This document shows positions 42,082 through 50,149 of a stretch of DNA of 52,646 nt, one piece after another (the stretch's first letter is position 1; each line of letters opens with the position of its first letter). The stretch lies in assembly GCF_020829595.1 (NCBI RefSeq), contig NZ_JAIVFW010000055.1, positions 1 to 52,646 of the forward strand, in the 5' to 3' direction. The translations under genes were made by a program, and so were the position numbers. The DNA comes from Nostoc sp. CHAB 5844 (lineage in GTDB: Bacteria > Cyanobacteriota > Cyanobacteriia > Cyanobacteriales > Nostocaceae). Below the pieces are notes generated by a model. It was not told the origin of the DNA. It saw only the letters and a program-made list of their open reading frames with translations, and did not search any database.

Positions 42082-42683
42082 TTATCCCTTGTTATTTTTG
42101 ATCTATATAGTTTCAGTCCAACTGATACAACCTAGCAGCTAATGGCTAAATTGCCTAATGGGAAACTTACGGGTCTTAATTGATAGCTGAAGTTTGCCGT
42201 AAACAAATATACTTAATTAAGGATTATTTAACAAGTCAATTTTGAGTAGCTTAACGTAGTGATTGAATAGATTTTTTAATATATTTAGTAATTTTTACAG
42301 AAACTTCATATAAGCTTGATTTTTGTTAAGTCTGAATCAATGCGAAATTTTTAAAATTAATTTATTAGGTTGTTAGCAAGGTAAAAGCTGGAAAACAGAA
42401 AGATAAGATTTAATAGATAATATTTTGTATAAATAAAAATTTTTTTAAATTTGGATTGATAATTTTCAATGGTTTTAAGTAACTGTTCTCAACTATACTG
42501 AATAAAAGCAATGAAGATACATAAGGGCAATTGACATAATTATGGATGAATCAGCTTGTACAGCAAGCCTATAAGATTTCTTCTTACTCCTAGCCTTCAA
42601 ATTATCACAAATTAACCCTAGTATAATTACTGAAAAGTTAAATAGGGGCATTCAATGCCCCTACGATCAATGTTGATTTTTGC
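42082..42683. other. Intergenic region upstream of gmd
   Basis: About 600 bp, AT-rich, no coding frame noted. The gmd-fcl promoter should lie in its left part. Near the right end the hairpin AGGGGCATT-C-AATGCCCCT (42644-42662) follows the sugar transferase gene and may end its transcript. Confidence 0.55.
42644..42662. repeat. Short palindrome related to the 31-nt family
   Basis: AGGGGCATT and AATGCCCCT pair perfectly around a C. The GCAATGC-like centre and TAGGGGC/GCCCCTA ends resemble the 31-nt elements at 3557, 7950 and 39971. Confidence 0.6.
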
Positions 42684-43445
42684 TCAGTAAGCTCCGTTAT
42701 TTTTAGGCATGATGACCACATCAATCGTTTTCAGTATTATCCACAAGTCAAGCCAGAAATTCCTAAATTTGACATAGTGCAGGTCTATTTGAACTCTTCT
42801 GGGGTAAGGGATATCATTACGCCCTGAAACCTGCCACAATCCGGTAATTCCCGGTCGGATTGTTAATATCTGACCTATGTGATTACCATATTTTGGTAAT
42901 TCTTCTGCTACTAGGGGGCGCGGCCCGACGACGCTCATATCTCCTTTTAAAACATTCCAAAACTGAGGAAATTCGTCCAAGCTAGTAATACGCAAAAACC
43001 TACCAATTTTGGTAATTCGGGGGTCATGTTTCAGCTTAAAACTGCTTTCAAATTCTTGCCGCAACTGGGGCGATGTTTCCATCATTTGCACGAGTATTTC
43101 GTCTGCATTGCTCACCATTGTGCGGAATTTAATACAATTGAAGCGTCTGTAGTTTTTACCTACCCGTTCTTGGACATAAAAAATCGGGCCTTTTGAGCTT
43201 AAAGCAATTAGTAAGGCCAAAATTAAGTAAAGGGGAAAGAACAAAATCAGTACTGAAAGCGAAAACCCGATATCGAATAGTCGCTTAACAAACTCTCCGT
43301 TTAAAGCTTGAATAGACAAACCTTTGGGTTTGACCTTAGGTGTCTTTGTTTTTTTACTACGTTTTAAGAAAGTACGCGTAGACGAGCTAGCGTCTTGCCG
43401 TAGGCTTCGCTTGCCGGAGAGGAGTGAGCTCTGGGCAGTCATCAT
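42684..43445 (-). CDS. Polyprenyl-phosphate sugar-1-phosphate transferase, N-terminus coded by a small repeat
   Basis: 253 residues from ATG at 43445. Catalytic pattern as in the gene at 37765: VKRLFDIGFSLSVLILFFPLYL, GPIFYVQERVGKNYRRFNCIKFRTM, DPRITKIGRFLRITSLDEFPQFW, LKGDMSVVGPRPLVAEELP, and RPGITGLWQVSGRNDIPYPRRVQ, ending in MPKNNGAY. It links the first sugar phosphate to the lipid carrier in exopolysaccharide synthesis. Residues 10-24 (SGKRSLRQDASSSTR) are encoded by a GC-rich small dispersed repeat (43375-43420), so part of the N-terminus is derived from a mobile repeat. Sits about 90 bp downstream of the glycosyltransferase gene on the same strand. Confidence 0.9.
   Translation of the reverse strand: MMTAQSSLLSGKRSLRQDASSSTRTFLKRSKKTKTPKVKPKGLSIQALNGEFVKRLFDIGFSLSVLILFFPLYLILALLIALSSKGPIFYVQERVGKNYRRFNCIKFRTMVSNADEILVQMMETSPQLRQEFESSFKLKHDPRITKIGRFLRITSLDEFPQFWNVLKGDMSVVGPRPLVAEELPKYGNHIGQILTIRPGITGLWQVSGRNDIPYPRRVQIDLHYVKFRNFWLDLWIILKTIDVVIMPKNNGAY
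43375..43420. repeat. Small dispersed repeat within the sugar transferase gene
   Basis: The stretch beginning CGCGTAGACGAGCTAGCG and ending CTTCGCTTGCCGG is GC-rich and unlike its AT-rich surroundings, but matches the style of small repeats at 22040-22075, 23886-23903 (GACGCGAAGCGTC) and 34083. It keeps the reading frame open. Confidence 0.6.
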
Positions 43446-43555
43446 ACTCCTTAATAATCCACACCACACATAGTCCCAATCTTAAAGCCAAAATGAGGTG
43501 CTTCTGGAGGGAAGTTCCAAAAGCATACACAATTTCAGTACACAAATTTCGACCA

Positions 43556-44698
43556 TTATTCTAAGTATGGTCTGGTTTTGTGGCACTTGTTGAGAAAATC
43601 TAGATAACGCTGTGCAAAAACTTGCGGTGAAAATTGGGCAGCGTGCGATCGCAAATATTCAGGATTGAATGCATTGCGATATATTTCAAATTTTTCCACT
43701 GCTGCTGTCAAGGCTGCTACTGTTTGCTCTTGAAAGAAGATTCCGGTTCCTTGCTCCTTGTGCGATCGCACATCTCGGACTGTTTCTAAAGCACCCCCAG
43801 CACCATAAGCAATCACTGGAGTACCACAAGCTTGTGCTTCCACTAAGGCAATGCCAAAATCCTCACAAGCTGCATAGACAAATCCCCTGGCTTGCGCCAT
43901 ATATTTTTTTACTACCTCATCAGGCTGCCAACCCAGTATTTTAATGTTAGAGTTGGCTATTTGGCGAATTTTTTCCATTTCTGAACCTGTACCAATTATG
44001 ACCAATGGTAACTGCAATTTGTTGAAAGCTTGGACAATTAAAGATACTTGCTTATAGCTAACTAAGCGCGAAACAGTCAAGTAAAAATTTTCTTTTTGGA
44101 GAAAAAGAGGAAATGCTTCCACATTAACTGGTGGATAAATAACCGTGGCTTCTCTTCGATAGCAACGCCAAATTCGCTTAGCTGTGTGCTGGGAATTGGC
44201 AATAAAGTAATCAACCCGATTGGCACTCAATACATCCCATTGACGTAACTGATGCAATAGATACTTTGTTAACCAACCTGGTAAACCACTGCCTAGTTTA
44301 CTTTGCCGGAGATAATCAAAAGTCAAGTCCCAGGCATAACGCATAGGACTGTGACAGTAGCAAATATGCAACTGATCGGGGGTAGTTAGAACTCCTTTAG
44401 CTACAGCATGAGAAGAAGACAAGATTACGTCATATTGACGCAAATCCAGTTGTTCAATCGCCAAGGGTAACAAAGGTAAGTATTTTTGCACTCCATTACG
44501 GGCATTAGGAAAGTACTGAAGAAACGTTGTACCAATTTGACGTTTGTATAAGTAACTTTCAGGATTGCTGGATTCAAAATCAATGAGGGAGTATAAATCA
44601 GCATCAACATGATTCAGAATCTCTTGTACAACTAGTTCTGAACCACCGATGGCTTTAGGTGTTAACCACTCATGAACCAGAGCATATTTCAAGGACAC
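43556..44698 (-). CDS. Glycosyltransferase family 4
   Basis: 380 residues; GTG start at 44698 (MSLKYALVHEWLTPKAIGGS). GT-B fold family 4 marks are the N-terminal LVHEWLTPKAIGGSELVVQEI, CYCHSPMRYAWDLTFDYLRQ (acceptor-side), and in the C-terminal half LTVSRLVSYKQVSLIVQAF, VIIGTGSEMEKI and the EX7E element EDFGIALVEAQACGTPVIAYGAGGALE that binds the nucleotide sugar. It is likely a mannosyl- or galactosyl-type transferase in the polysaccharide cluster; donor and acceptor cannot be read. The second sugar transferase follows it on the same strand. Confidence 0.92.
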   Translation of the reverse strand: MSLKYALVHEWLTPKAIGGSELVVQEILNHVDADLYSLIDFESSNPESYLYKRQIGTTFLQYFPNARNGVQKYLPLLPLAIEQLDLRQYDVILSSSHAVAKGVLTTPDQLHICYCHSPMRYAWDLTFDYLRQSKLGSGLPGWLTKYLLHQLRQWDVLSANRVDYFIANSQHTAKRIWRCYRREATVIYPPVNVEAFPLFLQKENFYLTVSRLVSYKQVSLIVQAFNKLQLPLVIIGTGSEMEKIRQIANSNIKILGWQPDEVVKKYMAQARGFVYAACEDFGIALVEAQACGTPVIAYGAGGALETVRDVRSHKEQGTGIFFQEQTVAALTAAVEKFEIYRNAFNPEYLRSHAAQFSPQVFAQRYLDFLNKCHKTRPYLE

Positions 44699-45006
44699 AA
44701 TTAACCTGAATAGGTGGAAAATACATCAGCAAAATTGTGAGGAAGCGCCCCAGATTTAACCCCAGACGGAATTCTGCCGAAAGTGGTTCCAGTGGGATGC
44801 AGCAACCTGATAACCTCAAGTTGGGGCTAGGGACTAATAAAGTCAAAAATCAAAAGTAAAAAGGTGAGCCATTGCGGTGGACGGGTTTCCCGGCATAAAG
44901 CAAATGACGAACCCGAAGGGTAAAAGACTCTTTTGTTTTAACTTTTGTCTTTTGACTTTTAACTTCCTAACCTCTAGCCTCTCCATTAGATATAACAGGG
45001 GAATTT

Positions 45007-45939
45007 ATGCGAATTTTAATTATGGGTGGCACTAGATTCATTGGTGTTTACCTAACTCAAATACTGCTAGAACAAGGGCATGAGGTGGTACTGTTCAATC
45101 GTGGTAATCGTTCTGTACCGCCAGGAGTAGGACAAATTATAGGCGATCGCACGGATGCAACACAGCTGAAAGAAAAATTGTCACAAGAAAATTTTGACAT
45201 CATTTTTGACAATAATGGTCGGGAACTGGGTGACACTCAGCCATTAGCAGAAATTTTCCAAGGGCGGGTGCAACATTTTGTTTACATGAGTTCTGCGGGT
45301 GTATATCTCAAATCTGACCAATTACCGCACGTTGAAGGTGATGCGATAGACCCAAAGAGTCGCCATCGGGGTAAATATGAAACAGAAGCTTATTTAGCTG
45401 AAAAAGGATTGCCTTTCACCGCAATTCGCCCGACGTACATTTACGGGCCGAGTAACTACAACGATTTAGAAAGCTGGTTTTTTGATAGAATTGTGCGCGA
45501 TCGCCCAATTCCGATTCCTGGGAATGGCTTACATATCACGCAGTTTGGTCATGTGAAAGATTTGGCAACAGCCATGTCTTTAGTTGTCGGCAATCAAAAA
45601 GCTATCGGGGAGATTTATAATATTTCAGGCGATCGCTTTGTTACATTTGATGGTTTAGCCCGTGCTTGTGCTGTAGCAGCAGGCAAATCACCTGATGAAA
45701 TTAAAATAGTTCACTATGACCCGAAAAAGTTTGATTTTGGCAAGCGCAAAGCTTTCCCTATGCGCGTTCAGCATTTCTTCGCATCAGTACAGAAAGCGCA
45801 AACAGAATTGCATTGGCAGCCTGAGTATGATTTAATTTCTGGGCTAACCGATTCCTTGAACAATGATTATTTAGCAAATGGCCGGGATCAAAAGGAAGTC
45901 GATTTCTCTGTGGATGAGGAGATTTTACAAGCTGCTTGA
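45007..45939 (+). CDS. CSP41-like NAD-dependent epimerase/dehydratase
   Basis: 310 residues. RILIMGGTRFIGVYLTQILLEQGHEV is the atypical SDR/CSP41 N-terminus (GGTRFIG). It continues LFNRGNRSVP, FDIIFDNNGRELGDTQPLAEI, FVYMSSAGVYLKSDQLPHVE, AIRPTYIYGPSNYNDLESWFF and IPGNGLHITQFGHVKDLATA. The usual Tyr-xxx-Lys pair is replaced, with Tyr in RHRGKYETEAYL. Plant homologues bind chloroplast RNA, and cyanobacterial copies have been linked to ribosome and polysomal RNA metabolism; a nucleotide-sugar role is also conceivable given its neighbours. Start ATG 45007. Confidence 0.88.
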   Translation: MRILIMGGTRFIGVYLTQILLEQGHEVVLFNRGNRSVPPGVGQIIGDRTDATQLKEKLSQENFDIIFDNNGRELGDTQPLAEIFQGRVQHFVYMSSAGVYLKSDQLPHVEGDAIDPKSRHRGKYETEAYLAEKGLPFTAIRPTYIYGPSNYNDLESWFFDRIVRDRPIPIPGNGLHITQFGHVKDLATAMSLVVGNQKAIGEIYNISGDRFVTFDGLARACAVAAGKSPDEIKIVHYDPKKFDFGKRKAFPMRVQHFFASVQKAQTELHWQPEYDLISGLTDSLNNDYLANGRDQKEVDFSVDEEILQAA

Positions 45940-46030
45940 AGAGTGCTGAGTTGAAAGTGACTTCGGCGTGAGCGCGGTAACTGAGCCTGTCGAAGTTCAG
46001 TCGAACGCTGAGTGCTGAGTAAGATGAGTT

Positions 46031-46777
46031 TTATAGCTGATTTGGGTCAATACCTAACTCTCGTAACTTGGCAGCTAATCTCTCAACCTTTGCAGCTAAT
46101 ATATCAACTTGTTGGTTTTCCTGCTCAACGGGAGTAGGAACCCAATTTCCATCTGCATCATACCAACGTAACCACAATTGCTCAATTCCTTGGTAAGAGC
46201 CTTGCCAAAGTCCTAATCCCAGTTGCAAACTCGGCATCCAAATTTGTGGTGTAGTTAAATCTATTTCACTGTAGCGGTCTGCAACCAGTTGAAAGGCTTG
46301 CAATTTGTCAGTGTAGCGGTCAAAGACAATGTAGTAAGGAACCCGCAAAATTCGCTCATAAACTTCCCACTTCGTAGGCGGTTGGTTGACTTCCCGCAGA
46401 GTTTGTCCCAAATCTTCTTTTTCCGTACTAGGAGACAGTAACTCTACTACCACAAAAGGCGCGACACCTTCTTGCCAAATCACATAACTTAAACGTAAAT
46501 CCTTTTGTTCGTAAAGATGAGAAACTCCCACAACCGCAAACCAATCTGGACGCTTGTACCATAGTGGATGACGCAGGTCGTAGTAAAGATTTAAGTCATT
46601 AGCAGTAAATATCTCGTCTGCTCGATAGCTTGGTGGAAAAAACGTTTCACGCAACAGTTGGGGTTGAAAAATGTGAAATTCGTCGGGCAAGCCAGGTTCC
46701 TTTGGATCTTCACTAGGAAGATCATACATTGTAGGTAGAGTTTCTTTCGCAGGGCGAGGTGGATCTGTTTGATACAT
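46031..46777 (-). CDS. Uma2-family (DUF820) PD-(D/E)XK nuclease-fold protein with coiled-coil tail
   Basis: 248 residues. Uma2 fold marks: NLYYDLRHPLWYKRPDWFAV with the catalytic-type PDW, APFVVVELLSPSTEKEDLGQ with the ELLSPSTE motif, and YYIVFDRYTDKLQAFQLV followed by LGLGLWQG. The last ~40 residues (QQVDILAAKVERLAAKLREL) form a short coiled coil often attached to cyanobacterial members. These genes are very abundant in cyanobacteria; the fold is that of restriction-type nucleases but the role is unknown. Not visibly linked to its neighbours. Confidence 0.88.
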   Translation of the reverse strand: MYQTDPPRPAKETLPTMYDLPSEDPKEPGLPDEFHIFQPQLLRETFFPPSYRADEIFTANDLNLYYDLRHPLWYKRPDWFAVVGVSHLYEQKDLRLSYVIWQEGVAPFVVVELLSPSTEKEDLGQTLREVNQPPTKWEVYERILRVPYYIVFDRYTDKLQAFQLVADRYSEIDLTTPQIWMPSLQLGLGLWQGSYQGIEQLWLRWYDADGNWVPTPVEQENQQVDILAAKVERLAAKLRELGIDPNQL

Positions 46778-46883
46778 ACTATCAAGGAGGATTAAAAATA
46801 AATACAGATTTTGTTTAGTTCTTAATTATTTTTGTACAAGCATGGTTGTACAACCTAAATTATATATTAGATTCTAAGGATAT

Positions 46884-47957
46884 ATGCTCACAGCATTAGT
46901 AACTGGTGGTGCTGGATTTATCGGTGCAAATTTTATTCTTTTAGCTCGAAAAAATCAGTGGTTTAACATTATTAATTTAGATAAACTAACCTATGCTAGT
47001 AATCTAGAAAATTTAGCCCAATTAGAAGGCGATCACAACTATCATTTTGTTCAAGGCGATATTAGTAACGTTGAATTAGTTAGTTACTTATTAAATAAAT
47101 ATCAACCTGATATAATTATTAACTTTGCTGCTGAAAGTCATGTAGACCGTTCTATATTCAGTCCGCAAGTATTTATTCAAACTAATGTAATTGGCACATT
47201 TAATTTACTAGAAGCTAGTCGATTTTACTGGCAAAAACTATCACCTCAAAAACAGCAACAATTTCGGTTTTTGCATATATCTACAGATGAAGTGTATGGC
47301 TCACTTCAACTCCATGAACCAGCCTTTCGGGAAAATACACCCTACGCACCTAATAGTCCTTACGCTGCTTCTAAAGCCGCAGCGGATCATTTTGTCCGAG
47401 CGTACTACCACACCTATGGATTGCCTACTTTAACAACAAATTGCTCTAATAACTATGGGATGCGTCAGTTTCCTGAAAAACTCATTCCTTTAACCACCTT
47501 GAATGCTTTAGATGGTAAACCTTTACCAATATATGGTGATGGGCAAAATATTAGAGATTGGCTTTATGTTATCGACCACTGCGAAGCTATAAATTTAGTT
47601 CTCCAACGCGGAAAAATTGGCGAAACCTATAATATTGGCGGACTGAATGAACAGACAAATTTAACAGTTGTGCAAAAAATATGTGCCATACTTGATGAAT
47701 TAACGCCTAAACCTAATTCTTCCCATTCTTCTTTAATTACTTTTGTTCCAGACCGTCCAGGGCATGACCGAAGATATGCAATTGATTGTAGTAAAATCAG
47801 CCGAGAATTAGGTTGGCAACCCAAAGAAAACTTTGATAGTGGTTTAAGAAAAACAGTGCAATGGTATCTCGATAATTCAGCTTGGGTAAATCAAGTACGT
47901 TCAGTAGCTTACCAAAATTGGTTGCAACAAAACTACGAAAGTCGGAATGCAAAATGA
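46884..47957 (+). CDS. rfbB: dTDP-glucose 4,6-dehydratase
   Basis: 357 residues. [20 protein letters not shown] nucleotide site, NLDKLTYASNLENLAQLEG, HFVQGDISNVELV, NFAAESHVDRSIFSPQVFI, FLHISTDEVYGSLQL, the YXXXK of SPYAASKAAADHFVRAYYHTYGLP, and IYGDGQNIRDWLYVIDHCEAI. These are the diagnostic RfbB motifs. It dehydrates dTDP-glucose to dTDP-4-keto-6-deoxyglucose for rhamnose and related sugars. AAGGA lies closely upstream of ATG 46884. The stop overlaps the ATG of rfbA by four bases (ATGA), showing a coupled pair. rfbC and rfbD are not in the window. Confidence 0.95.
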   Translation: MLTALVTGGAGFIGANFILLARKNQWFNIINLDKLTYASNLENLAQLEGDHNYHFVQGDISNVELVSYLLNKYQPDIIINFAAESHVDRSIFSPQVFIQTNVIGTFNLLEASRFYWQKLSPQKQQQFRFLHISTDEVYGSLQLHEPAFRENTPYAPNSPYAASKAAADHFVRAYYHTYGLPTLTTNCSNNYGMRQFPEKLIPLTTLNALDGKPLPIYGDGQNIRDWLYVIDHCEAINLVLQRGKIGETYNIGGLNEQTNLTVVQKICAILDELTPKPNSSHSSLITFVPDRPGHDRRYAIDCSKISRELGWQPKENFDSGLRKTVQWYLDNSAWVNQVRSVAYQNWLQQNYESRNAK

Positions 47958-48865
47958 AAGGAATTATTTTAGCTGGTGGCTTTGGTACACGTCTTTATCC
48001 CATAACTAATGTTGTTAGTAAACAACTAATGCCCATTTATGACAAGCCGATGATTTACTATCCCTTGTCTGTATTAATGTTGGCAGGAATTAGAGAAATT
48101 TTAATTATTTCTACACCCAACGATTTGCCATTATTGCAGGAACTTTTAAAGGATGGCAGTCAATGGGGTTTGCAGTTTAATTTTATTGAACAGCCTTATC
48201 CAAAAGGTTTAGCTCATGCTTTTATTTTAGGTAAAGAATTTATTGCCAATCAGGCAGTCTGCTTAATTTTGGGCGACAATTTATTTTATGGTAATGGTTT
48301 AAGAGAAGTACTGCTTAGAGCCGCACAATTAAAAGAAGGCGGACTCGTTTTTGGTTATCAAGTAAAAGAGCCACGTCCTTATGGTGTGATTGAATTTGAT
48401 GCGGATGGTTGGGTAACAGGAATAGAAGAAAAACCTCCATTGCCCAAATCTAAATATGTAATTCCTGGCATTTATTTTTATGATTCTCAAGTTGGAGAAA
48501 TTGCAGCTAATCTCCAGCCTTCTGCTCGTAATGAGCTAGAAATAACTGATGTGAATATAGCTTATTTAAAACAAGGAAAATTAAGAGTTGAACTTTTAGG
48601 CAGAGGATATGCTTGGTTAGATGCAGGCACTCATGAATCTTTACATCAAGCAGCTAATTTTATTCAAACTTTAGAAGAACGACAAGGGTTAAAAATAGCT
48701 TGTATTGAAGAGATTGCTTACAATCAAGGCTATATAGATTATCACCAACTCAAAGATTTAATTGAGCCTATGGCAAAAAGTAGCTATGGTCAATATTTAA
48801 TGACAATTTTAGAAGATGATTATCTCATTGGTAGAAGAAGACCACAATGCTTCATTAATTCGTAG
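47954..48865 (+). CDS. rfbA: Glucose-1-phosphate thymidylyltransferase
   Basis: 303 residues from ATG 47954. The MKGIILAGGFGTRLYPITNV nucleotidyl-binding start, SKQLMPIYDKPMIYYPLSVL, ICLILGDNLFYG, GYQVKEPRPYGVIEFD, SARNELEITDVNIAYL and RGYAWLDAGTHESLHQAA identify RfbA. It makes dTDP-glucose from dTTP and glucose-1-phosphate, the substrate of the preceding rfbB, with which it overlaps by four bases. An upstream extension of the open frame lies within rfbB and is not the start. Confidence 0.95.
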   Translation: MKGIILAGGFGTRLYPITNVVSKQLMPIYDKPMIYYPLSVLMLAGIREILIISTPNDLPLLQELLKDGSQWGLQFNFIEQPYPKGLAHAFILGKEFIANQAVCLILGDNLFYGNGLREVLLRAAQLKEGGLVFGYQVKEPRPYGVIEFDADGWVTGIEEKPPLPKSKYVIPGIYFYDSQVGEIAANLQPSARNELEITDVNIAYLKQGKLRVELLGRGYAWLDAGTHESLHQAANFIQTLEERQGLKIACIEEIAYNQGYIDYHQLKDLIEPMAKSSYGQYLMTILEDDYLIGRRRPQCFINS

Positions 48866-48917
48866 TCAACACTCCGCGTAACTTTGCGTGAACTTGACGT
48901 ACCTCTGCGTTTAAATA

Positions 48918-49436
48918 TTACTCAACAGTATTAACTTTTGCTGGCAAAAGATAAATTAACCCCGATATTAAAGTCAATGCCACAGAAATCCAAAAAGCGA
49001 TTAAGGATAGAGTTTGCCATTCTGTTGATAAAGGTGCAATCAAAAGCGCGATCGCCACTATTTGACTAACAGTTTTGAGTTTACCCCAAATATTCGCTCC
49101 AGTAATCGTCGTTTGATTTACTCGCCAACCAGCGATCGCTAATTCCCGCGCTAAAATTAAAAACACTCCCCAAGCTGGAACTTTCCCTAACTCAATCAAT
49201 ACCATCAACGGCGCAAGTACCAAAAATTTATCTACTAAAGGATCTAAAAACTTACCCAAATCACTAATTTGATTGAGTTTTCGGGCTAGATACCCATCTA
49301 ACCAGTCAGTCAACGCGGCGACAAGAAAAATTACCAAACATACCCACCTAGCTTGTGGTGTCGGGTTGTATAAACCATAAAGCAAAAATGGTACACCGAG
49401 AAGGCGAGAAAAAGTAATCCAGTTAGGTAAAGTCAT
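48918..49436 (-). CDS. pgsA: CDP-diacylglycerol--glycerol-3-phosphate 3-phosphatidyltransferase
   Basis: 172 residues, four or five transmembrane helices. The CDP-alcohol phosphatidyltransferase signature D-xx-DG-xx-AR-x8-G-xxx-D-xxx-D is intact: DWLDGYLARKLNQISDLGKFLDPLVDK. N-terminal LPNWITFSRLLGVPFLLYGL and C-terminal hydrophobic stretches follow the PgsA layout. It starts phosphatidylglycerol synthesis, a lipid needed by photosystem II. Start ATG 49436. The neighbouring Uma2 gene is 15 bp upstream on the same strand. Confidence 0.93.
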   Translation of the reverse strand: MTLPNWITFSRLLGVPFLLYGLYNPTPQARWVCLVIFLVAALTDWLDGYLARKLNQISDLGKFLDPLVDKFLVLAPLMVLIELGKVPAWGVFLILARELAIAGWRVNQTTITGANIWGKLKTVSQIVAIALLIAPLSTEWQTLSLIAFWISVALTLISGLIYLLPAKVNTVE

Positions 49437-49451
49437 GATTTGAGGGATTAT

Positions 49452-50015
49452 TTATATTTTTAACCAAGCAAATAATTGCCCTAATGTCAAATGTAAATCA
49501 CTAACTAAATCAGGAATTGGCAATATATCTTGTTCGTTTTCTAAATATATTAGTTGTTGGTGAGGCGGATAAACTAAAACACAATATTCTTCTGGATCAA
49601 TTAACCAACCTAAGCTAGTACCATGATTTAAACAATGTAAAATATTTTTGGTAACTTTGGTTGTACTTTGTTCAGGAGAAAGGATTTCAATTGTCCAATC
49701 TGAGTATGTATTAAACACATTGGCGATATTGCCTTTTTCATCTACAGGAATGCGTTCCCAAGCAAACACCGCGACATCTGGAACAGTGGAACGTCCACCA
49801 AATGTACAGCGTAATTCTGGAAAAGCTAGAGCGATTTTTTGGGGTTCGACTACATTATTAATTGTAGTTGTCAATTCACCTTGAAGTCTGCTATGTTTAC
49901 CTTGAGGCATAGGTTTTTGAAATATTTCTCCATCGATATATTCACTTGCTGGTTTAGTTTCTGGTAATTGTAAAAATTCTTCTAAAGATATACGGCGAGT
50001 TGGTGTTTTAATCAT
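49452..50015 (-). CDS. Uma2-family (DUF820) nuclease-fold protein
   Basis: 187 residues, the standard Uma2 length. ISLEEFLQLPETKPASEYID, the QGELTTTINN helix, the metal-site strand FGGRSTVPDVAVFAW with PDVAVF, and DWTIEILSPEQSTTKV with the EILSPEQS motif followed by the tail YCVLVYPPHQQLIYLE. No membrane segment. The fold resembles restriction endonucleases but the role is not known. Lies 15 bp ahead of pgsA on the same strand, perhaps co-transcribed by chance. ATG at 50015. Confidence 0.9.
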   Translation of the reverse strand: MIKTPTRRISLEEFLQLPETKPASEYIDGEIFQKPMPQGKHSRLQGELTTTINNVVEPQKIALAFPELRCTFGGRSTVPDVAVFAWERIPVDEKGNIANVFNTYSDWTIEILSPEQSTTKVTKNILHCLNHGTSLGWLIDPEEYCVLVYPPHQQLIYLENEQDILPIPDLVSDLHLTLGQLFAWLKI

Positions 50016-50149
50016 AATATTTACCTGCTCGTATTTAAACTCAAGGTTAGCTTAAATAATTGATTTGATGTTGGAATGCACATAGTAATCAAGGCGTGAG
50101 TGTCATTTACATGGCATGATCTGTATTTTGAGATCATCCAAACAATACT

